From the NCBI RefSeq assembly GCF_003173575.1, contig NZ_QGNY01000001.1, positions 62,001 through 126,000 on the forward strand: DNA of 64,000 nt, read 5' to 3'. The position numbers were made by a program, and so were the translations under genes. This document shows, one piece after another, positions 17,989 through 25,300 of the stretch. A model generated the notes under the pieces. It ran no database searches and was not told where the DNA came from. It saw only the letters and a list, made by a program, of their open reading frames with translations. Within the stretch, counting starts at the first letter, position 1. Each line of letters starts with the position of its first letter. The stretch is from Pedobacter paludis. Lineage in GTDB: Bacteria; Bacteroidota; Bacteroidia; Sphingobacteriales; Sphingobacteriaceae.

Positions 17989-18670
17989 AATATTTTCATT
18001 TCTATTTTTAATAATATTCTTCACTCAACTTTATGCTGAATACGCTGGTAATTCCACTTTGCGAACTTTTTCAAAACCATTAATTGTAATTACGCTTTTA
18101 GTGTGGTTGTTTGTAAGCACAAATTTAAAGGGCCGTTTCCATAAAAGAATCTTTGTTGGATTAATTTTTGGTTTAGCTGGAGACGTACTCTTGCTCTTTC
18201 AGACAGAGCAACCAAGTTTTTTCATTTACGGTTTAATTGCATTTTTACTTTGTCACATATTTTATATCCGAGCGTTTACCCTAGATCATAAATCAAATCC
18301 AAATCAGAAAAATCCGTATTTCTTATGGGCTGTTGGCGCTTTTGGAATCTTTTGTTCTGGTCTGTTTTTTTATCTGCAGCCAAGTCTTGGCGCAATGCAG
18401 TTCCCGGTTTTAATGTATGCCATTATTATCACAATTATGGCCATAATGGCTGTAAATCGTTATGGAAAAGTTAACGTTTTAAGCTTCAAAATGATATTAT
18501 ATGGTGCATTGTTTTTCTTGCTTTCAGATAGCGCTTTGGCAGTGAATAAATTTGCTTATCCAATTCCACAAAGTGGAGCGCTTATTATGGCCAGTTATAT
18601 GATTGCCCAATACCTAATCGTTTATGGAACGATTGAGAGAAAGTTGGTGGTTACTCGTACGGAAATTTAA
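17978..18670 (+). CDS. Lysoplasmalogenase (YhhN/TMEM86 family)
   Basis: A 230-residue membrane protein with about eight transmembrane helices and the YhhN signature (FGLAGDVLLLF, the polar DSALAVNKF segment). Vertebrate TMEM86B cleaves the vinyl-ether bond of lysoplasmalogens to release an aldehyde; bacterial YhhN relatives have the same fold. The start ATG lies inside the end of the AGMO-like gene (11-bp overlap), so the two are translationally coupled. Together they could degrade ether phospholipids by two different bond cleavages. Activity is inferred from the family. Confidence 0.88.
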   Translation: MKTKIFSFLFLIIFFTQLYAEYAGNSTLRTFSKPLIVITLLVWLFVSTNLKGRFHKRIFVGLIFGLAGDVLLLFQTEQPSFFIYGLIAFLLCHIFYIRAFTLDHKSNPNQKNPYFLWAVGAFGIFCSGLFFYLQPSLGAMQFPVLMYAIIITIMAIMAVNRYGKVNVLSFKMILYGALFFLLSDSALAVNKFAYPIPQSGALIMASYMIAQYLIVYGTIERKLVVTRTEI

Positions 18671-18763
18671 CTTTTTTTTGTACCGATCTGGCTGAAGCCA
18701 TAGTTTATTTTTTTTACCTGTTAATTGAATTTAAAGGCAATAAATATTATTTAGATTTTTCAT

Positions 18764-21139
18764 CTATTTCTTTTTTTCCTTATCCAAAACTGTAAATACC
18801 TGAACTAACCTTTCTCCATTTTCATCAACAAGAGTAAGTGTATGTTTGCCAGGCGGCGGACTTATAGCCAATTGATGGTAATTGGTCGTCGTTGCTACAA
18901 ACTCATTATCTACGTGCCAGTAAATTTTAGACGATGAATTTCTATGTGCCGCATTTAGAACAATTTTACCTCTGGTTCCATCTAGTTCTAAAGGAATGTA
19001 AACCGTAGCGCCATTTTTAGGATAAATTAGTTCCATTACATTATTTCCTCCAGAATTATCGCAACCGGCCATAAATGGTGGTAAAACCTTATAATCGCTG
19101 TTTTTTATTTTATAATAATATTCCATTGCTGGAGGTAGGATAAACCAGCTTTTATGTTGCATGCTCGCAACACTTTCGCACTGATCCGTTACCCTAAAAC
19201 TTCCTGTTCGGTCTAGATGAATCAATTTATGGTATGGACAAACTGCAGTTTTTTCCCCAGCAACTGGAACCAGTTCATCAATTAAATCTGTGCAATTATC
19301 ACCAGCTTTATAGCCACTTTGTCTGCAAACTTTAATTTTTTTAAGCTTAGTAGTTGGTGTTTCGAACCATTTTCCGTTAGGTAATTGTCTAAAAATATCA
19401 AAAAGAACAGGTGCTGCAGCTTCGATACCAACCAAACCCGGCCTACCTTCGCCATCGGCATTACCCACCCAAACACAAACCACATAGTTTGGTGTTAGTC
19501 CTACTGCCCAGGCATCACGAAAGCCAAAGCTTGTTCCTGTCTTCCAAGCAACACGCTGAGAAGATGAAAATTGTTCCCACAAACCTTCGTCGCCAGGACG
19601 CATAACTTCTTCCATGGCATTAAATGTGGCCCAGATTGAACTATGGTCGAGTAAAGAATTTCTTTGATAATCCCTATCCTCCGTTTTTTCAGTTTTAAAA
19701 TAGATGGCAGGTTTATAATCTTCGGGATTATATAAGCCTTTGTAAGTGTTAAAGTGATTTAAGGTTCTAACCATTCCCATATAGGTATTGGCTAAATCCC
19801 ACATGGTAACTTCGCTACCACCTAAAATTAACGATAATCCATAATGATCTGCGGGTTGATTTAATGTGCCAATTCCAAGTTTTTTAAGTTTATCGTAAAA
19901 GCGCTCGTATTTATATTGCTGGAGCATTTTTACTGCGGGAATATTTAACGATCGGCTTAAAGCTTTATCGGCCGCTATGGCTCCATCATAACCAAGATCA
20001 TAATTTTGGGGGGAGTAGCCCGCAATTTGTGTTGGGATATCAGGCACTAAGGTATGAGGCAGAATAAAACCATCGTTCATCATACTGGCATATAGTAAAG
20101 GTTTCAATGTGCTTCCTGGACTTCTGGGCGCCTTTATCATATCTACATGACTTTCTAAAAAAGCCTGATCTGGCTGATAGATATTTCCAACATAAGAAAT
20201 AACGCTTCCGGTTTTAACATCAAGAATCAATGTTGCAATATTATTGATGTCGTTGGCTCGGTATCGATTATTGTATCTCTTTAAAATGGAATTAACCTTA
20301 AGCTGAAGATTCTCATTTATTGTGGATGTAATCCGAGTTGTTTTTATCTCCAATGTTGCTCTTTCCGCTTTAAACCGATTAAGTAAATGTGGTGCGTTTT
20401 GAGGAAGAGGTAAGGGTTTTCCGGGAACAGGTTCAAGCTTGGATAGGTTGGCGGTAGTTTGATCTATATATTTAAGTTTAACCAATTTATCTAACAAATC
20501 ATTCCGTTTTCTTATTAAACGATCTGAATTTTTTCCAGGATGAACTAATGATGGACTGTTTGGAAGTACTGCTAAAGTTGCCATTTCACCCCAAGAAAGA
20601 GTTTTAGCATCTCGTCCATAATATCGCCAACTCGCAGCTTCCAATCCTACTACGTTGCTGCCAAAAGGTGCATTAGAAGCGTATAGATTTATAATTTCCT
20701 CTTTTGAATATTTAAGTTCTAACCTAAATGCGAGAATAATTTCAAACAATTTTTGCCAAACAGTTCTATCCTTTTTTCGAGATAAGCGGATCACTTGCAT
20801 GGAAAGTGTACTGCCACCGCTTACCACGCCTTTCGCTTTAAGGTTTTGCTTTATGGCTCGGCTAATGGCCAAAAAATCCATTCCAATGTGATTGTAAAAA
20901 CGCTTATCCTCAAATGCGATAATACAGTCTTTAAATTTAATGGGGATACTATCAGCTTCTGGAAATCGCCATTGGCCATCGCTAGCAATAGATGCGCTAA
21001 GTAAATTCCCATTACTGGCTTCGATAACAAAGGAGGTAGGGGACTTAAAAAGTTTTGAAGGTAAGGAAAAAAGAAAACCTAAAAGCAACACAAGAAAAAT
21101 CAAATCTGTAACAAGAAATATTCTAAGCGCTTTTATCAT
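18764..21139 (-). CDS. pbpC: Penicillin-binding protein 1C
   Basis: A 791-residue bifunctional class A PBP with an N-terminal membrane anchor (residues 5-27). The GT51 glycosyltransferase domain has FEDKRFYNHIGMD and GGSTLSMQVIRL. The transpeptidase domain has catalytic Ser in SPGSTLKPLLYA, SLN, and KTGT in AWKTGTSFGFRDAW. The C-terminal BiPBP_C domain is about residues 700-785. It polymerises and crosslinks peptidoglycan in the periplasm. In Proteobacteria pbpC is adjacent to an alpha-2-macroglobulin gene (yfhM). The same pair occurs here on one strand but is separated by a RAYT/REP module of about 1.2 kb. Confidence 0.95.
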   Translation of the reverse strand: MIKALRIFLVTDLIFLVLLLGFLFSLPSKLFKSPTSFVIEASNGNLLSASIASDGQWRFPEADSIPIKFKDCIIAFEDKRFYNHIGMDFLAISRAIKQNLKAKGVVSGGSTLSMQVIRLSRKKDRTVWQKLFEIILAFRLELKYSKEEIINLYASNAPFGSNVVGLEAASWRYYGRDAKTLSWGEMATLAVLPNSPSLVHPGKNSDRLIRKRNDLLDKLVKLKYIDQTTANLSKLEPVPGKPLPLPQNAPHLLNRFKAERATLEIKTTRITSTINENLQLKVNSILKRYNNRYRANDINNIATLILDVKTGSVISYVGNIYQPDQAFLESHVDMIKAPRSPGSTLKPLLYASMMNDGFILPHTLVPDIPTQIAGYSPQNYDLGYDGAIAADKALSRSLNIPAVKMLQQYKYERFYDKLKKLGIGTLNQPADHYGLSLILGGSEVTMWDLANTYMGMVRTLNHFNTYKGLYNPEDYKPAIYFKTEKTEDRDYQRNSLLDHSSIWATFNAMEEVMRPGDEGLWEQFSSSQRVAWKTGTSFGFRDAWAVGLTPNYVVCVWVGNADGEGRPGLVGIEAAAPVLFDIFRQLPNGKWFETPTTKLKKIKVCRQSGYKAGDNCTDLIDELVPVAGEKTAVCPYHKLIHLDRTGSFRVTDQCESVASMQHKSWFILPPAMEYYYKIKNSDYKVLPPFMAGCDNSGGNNVMELIYPKNGATVYIPLELDGTRGKIVLNAAHRNSSSKIYWHVDNEFVATTTNYHQLAISPPPGKHTLTLVDENGERLVQVFTVLDKEKKK

Positions 21140-21306
21140 TTATTCTGTTGCTGGGTAACATTTTCATTTCAGATTAATATTTACTAAAATACATCTGTTA
21201 TGAAAAAATTACTACTTTATAAAATTGGGTTTCGGTCTAATTTTTGGCCATTGCTGTATGGCTTTGCCATGGTTTTACTGTTGGCTAGGACATACATTTA
21301 TATTTT

Positions 21307-21585
21307 GTTTCGGTTCGTGAGGACACGAACCGAGGCATTTGATTTATTTTTTAATCTCGCCATGGTTTGTGTCATTACGAACCATTTCCCTTACCTAATT
21401 ATCTATTTTTGTGATTGTTCCTCACGCCATGGTTCGTATCTCCACGGACCATCCCTAATTTTCCCATTTCTGCAACCATTTTTCACTTGTCATGGTTTGC
21501 GTCTCCATGAGCCATTTTCCATCACCTAATTTACCCAATGCTGTAACTATTCCTACTCGCCATGGTTTGTGTCTCCACGAACCAT
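21307..21585. repeat. REP-like palindrome cluster, five units (downstream of RAYT)
   Basis: Five hairpin-forming units. The first is CGGTTCGTG-AGGA-CACGAACCG (21311-21332). Four have the form ATGGTTYGT-6 nt-ACGAACCAT (21362-21385, 21429-21452, 21492-21515, 21562-21585), with some arm mismatches in the middle two. Units are spaced 40-70 bp apart. The left 85 bp (21307-21391) is nearly identical to 22188-22272 on the other side of the transposase gene. Apparent ORFs across this stretch only translate the repeats. Confidence 0.85.
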
Positions 21586-21615
21586 TTCGGTAATATTTTG
21601 TAATAATTAACGCAG

Positions 21616-22164
21616 TTAAAATTCAAATCTTAAATCTTTTAAAAATGAAAAAGTATTTGCTCCTTTTTCATAGAAACTAGCTGATGAATAATAATATTCG
21701 GCTGGCTCTTTAACCAATTGCCATCGCTCAGCAGTAGGGTTATTGTGTAAATAATCTAATTTCTGATAAGCAACATTTGGTGAATAAAGATGTATGGCCA
21801 ATGAATCTCGCCGCCAAAACTCATAACTTTTATTAATTGCGTTCACACGATAACCCAATAAATCATTTTCGCTTAACCGTTTCTTAAATTCATGAGCTGT
21901 ATATTTTAAAAATGAGCCTTGTGGAGTTTCTTTTCCATTTAATTCATTTATTCTCCAAATTGTATGAATGTGATTGGGCATAATTATAAAAGCAAAAACA
22001 TCAATTTTATTTGACATACTTAAAAATTCAAAAGAGCTGATTAAAATATGTTTGAATTCATCTTTCTGCAATAGTTTTTGCCATTTGTTTATTGTTGCGG
22101 TCCAAAAATAAATTTTACCGATTTCCATGAAGCTCTTCCTATTTTTTTCAAATAGTTTATTCAT
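21616..22164 (-). CDS. REP-associated tyrosine transposase (RAYT), Y1_Tnp family
   Basis: A 182-residue single-domain HUH nuclease. The metal-binding HUH motif is in FAFIIMPNHIHTIW, the candidate nucleophile Tyr is in KLDYLHNNPTAERW, and FWRRDSLAIHLYS is typical of the group. RAYTs process REP hairpins as single-stranded DNA and are thought to spread them through the chromosome; they are usually single-copy and not self-mobile like IS200/IS605. REP palindromes lie on both sides (21307-21585 and 22188-22334). An alternative start is Met13 (22128). No terminal inverted repeats of an ordinary IS were found. Confidence 0.9.
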   Translation of the reverse strand: MNKLFEKNRKSFMEIGKIYFWTATINKWQKLLQKDEFKHILISSFEFLSMSNKIDVFAFIIMPNHIHTIWRINELNGKETPQGSFLKYTAHEFKKRLSENDLLGYRVNAINKSYEFWRRDSLAIHLYSPNVAYQKLDYLHNNPTAERWQLVKEPAEYYYSSASFYEKGANTFSFLKDLRFEF

Positions 22165-22187
22165 TGTTTTTCATGATCAAAATTTAT

Positions 22188-22334
22188 GTTTCGGTTCGTG
22201 AGGACACGAACCGAGGCATTTGATTTACTTTTTAATCTCGCTATGGTTCGTGTCTCCACGAACCATTTCCCTTCCCTAATTACCCATTTATGTATCCATT
22301 CTCACTCGCCATGGTTCGTGTCTTCACGAACCAT
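22188..22334. repeat. REP-like palindrome cluster, three units (upstream of RAYT)
   Basis: Three units: CGGTTCGTG-AGGA-CACGAACCG (22192-22213), ATGGTTCGT-6 nt-ACGAACCAT (22243-22266), and the perfect ATGGTTCGTG-TCTT-CACGAACCAT (22311-22334). The last ends 6 bp before the alpha-2-macroglobulin stop codon, so it may also cap that transcript's 3' end. The first 85 bp repeat the left end of the other cluster in direct orientation. Confidence 0.85.
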
Positions 22335-22340
22335 TTTCCA

Positions 22341-25300
22341 TTACTTCACCACTTGTACCCACATTCCATTTTCGGTTGCGGAAATATTGTTGTTATACAT
22401 CGCCTCACACTGTACTGCAGATAGATAATATTTCCCTAAATAAGATGCATTTAGCAATACTTTATAAACAACACTTTCATTTTCTTTAATGTTGAAATAA
22501 GTGAAAACTCTATCATCTCTAATATCCTGATAAGTAAAAGGAGATGAAGCCAAAGCGCTCTGATTATCATTTACTCGGGTATTTATTATTTCCCATCCTG
22601 AAGGAAAAATTTGTGTCAGTGCCATTTGTTCATAAAAGCCCATTTTTCCTGGGTTCTTAATGGTTACCTCTGCATAAAAATCAGTTCCCTGTTTTAACAA
22701 CGCTGGGTTTAAAGGTGTTCCGTTCAATTTTTTATAAACTACACTCATGCCTAATACATCAGGTTTGTTTGGTAAGAAATTGTTCTGCCCCGCAACAGGT
22801 TGACCTTGCAGAACCAATCGAACAAAAAGCACATTTTTTCCATTATTTGTTACGGAAGTAGAATTGCCTTTAAAGTTCACAACAGTACTGTTAATGTATT
22901 GATTTGAATTAACTGGGGCAGATTTTCCATCCAATGTATATTGGTACTGCAATTTGTTTGAAGATTGGTTAGTTCCACAGAATTTAGCTATTGCCAATAA
23001 ACTATAGGCAGTCGTTTGTGTGCTGTACCAAGTATCTTCACCCAGTTTGGCCGCTAAGGGTTTTAGTAAGGATGCTGCTCTTGCTTTTTGACCAAGTAAT
23101 GTTAAGGTTTCTAAAATCATAGCCTCATCTCTAACATCCGATCCATAAGTACCACCAAGTTGGTTATAGGGCTGAACCATTGCGTCCAAACCTTTTATCA
23201 TATTTTGTGCAAGATCATTTTGACCAGCAAGTTTATACGCTGCTGCCAAACGCCATTTTGCTGCAACAGATAGGTATTGAAATGCCCTTAATCTATTCAT
23301 AGCTGCCATTTCTGGTTTCTTAGCAAGGGCCAGCACGTATAGACGGTAAGCCTGTGACAAATCTCCGCCATAAAAATTATTGCTATTTGGAGTCCAGTTT
23401 GTCGCTTTTGATTTTTCGAAACGCAATAATTCATCCATTAAACCAACAGGTAAGGTATAACCGGCATTTTGTGCTTCAACCAAAAAGTGACCGCCATAGT
23501 TAGTTCCCCATTCATCAGAACTGCCTTCGCCGGGCCAGTAAGATAAACCCCCATCTGGGGTTTGGAAACCTTTTAATCGGTTAATTCCTGCTTTTATGTT
23601 TCGTTCAGTAGTTGCCTTTTGTTGTTCACTTAAAGCGCTTAATCTATCCAAATACAATTGAGGAAAAATTCCCGAAGTAGTTTGTTCAATACATCCATGC
23701 GGATATTGAATTAAGTAACTTAATCTTTTGCTCAAATTAATTGCAGGAATTGAAGATACCTCAAGTGTACCAGAATTTGTTCCAGCCATTCCAATTGGCA
23801 AATAATTAATTGTCCATTTTTGGTGCGGTTGTACGGTGGCTGAAACCACATTTGTGATGTACGGATTTGGATTTCTAATGTCCATTTCTACATCGTACTC
23901 TGTTTTTTCTGCACCACTTTGAGCCATAACCTTAACCTTGGCAATGCCCACGGTATTTGGGGCTTTTACTTCAAAATAAGCCATTTGCTCACCAGTTTGC
24001 TTATAATAAAGCTGTTGTTTATTTATACCTTGAACAATTAAATTGCTTGTTTGCAACTGAACTGAAACATTTTTTAGATTGTTTTCTGTAGCGAAAACCG
24101 TAATCGGTAATGTGAAACTTTCTCCCGGACCAATTACCCTCGGTAGCGTTGCGAGTACCATTAATGGTTTTTTAACCTGAACAGATTTTTCTGCAAAACC
24201 ATAAGCCGCATCTTGTCCGGCAATAACCATTGCCCTAACAGATCCAATGTATTGTGGGAGTTTAAATTTATGAGTTTTACTTTCTCCTTTTCCAATAGCA
24301 AATGGCCCCATAAATTTAACAACTGCCTTAAAGCGATTTGCTTTTGCTGGATTTAAATTTTTATTGATGCTTCCATCACCACCAATACTTAAAATCCTTT
24401 CTAGGTTTCCGCCCCAGGCACCAATAACGTAATCAAATAAATCCCAGGTTTTAACACCTAAACTTTCTCGAGCATAGAATGCACTATGCGGATCAGGCGT
24501 TTTAAAGCGGGTTAAATCCAACAAACCTTCATCTACCAAAGCAATTGTATACGTCATGGCCTTACCATTTTGTTCCCCAACAGTAATGGTGTTTTCGGTT
24601 TCTGGCTTAATTTTATCAGCCATTTTAATGGTTGGTTTTAATATGGTTTGGGGATCTTCCACCGAAATTGGAATGGCGCCATACATCCTAATTGGCAAAT
24701 CGTTTACAGTTTGAGCATGTGGCTGGAGTAAAGTAATGTTCGCGAAAACATTTGGTGCCATGTTTTTCTCAGCCTTGAACGTGTATTGGGTTTGTCCGGA
24801 TTTGGTATCAATCCAAAACGTTTTTAAAACCCGGCTACCGTTTTCTATTGAAATTAAGGCTCTTCCGTTTTTACCTGTTGGGATGGTTAAGGTAATGTCT
24901 TCACCGACTGTAAACTTCTCCTTATTGGCTGTAAATGATAACATAGAAGCTTCAGTAGGGTTGTTTCCCTGCTCACGCTGTGCCCAACCTGGCCAATCTA
25001 CATATACCGATTTTCCGGTTACGTGACCACCATTTATATCTCTAACCAAGATTAAATATCGTCCCCATTCAGGTTCATCAATTCTTAAATTCCAGCTTCC
25101 CTTTCCGTTTGTTAGGGTAACTTGGTTAGTCGAAATAAGCTTATTGAATTGATTCTGAGTAAAGTTGGCGTAGGTGTACTGACTATCTTGTTCCCACCAC
25201 CAGCGCCATTGCGTTTTATAAAGTTCTACCTGAACCGTTTTACTGCCACCGAGCAGTTTTCCATCGGTATTTACATTTACAATTTCTATTTTATGGTCTT

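Noticed and set aside
18671..18763. Terminator between lysoplasmalogenase and pbpC
   Set aside because: Only a 4-bp stem (TGGC/GCCA) is available; the T-runs alone do not justify a call.
21200..21529. Plus-strand ORF of 109 codons beginning MKKLLLYKIGFRS
   Set aside because: Most of it translates the REP palindromes; the same phrase FRFVRTRTEAFDL recurs at 22186-22428 only because the DNA repeats. No domain and no ribosome-binding site.
22186..22428. Plus-strand ORF of 80 codons beside the RAYT gene
   Set aside because: It is made of the second REP cluster and runs into the 3' end of the alpha-2-macroglobulin gene in antisense.
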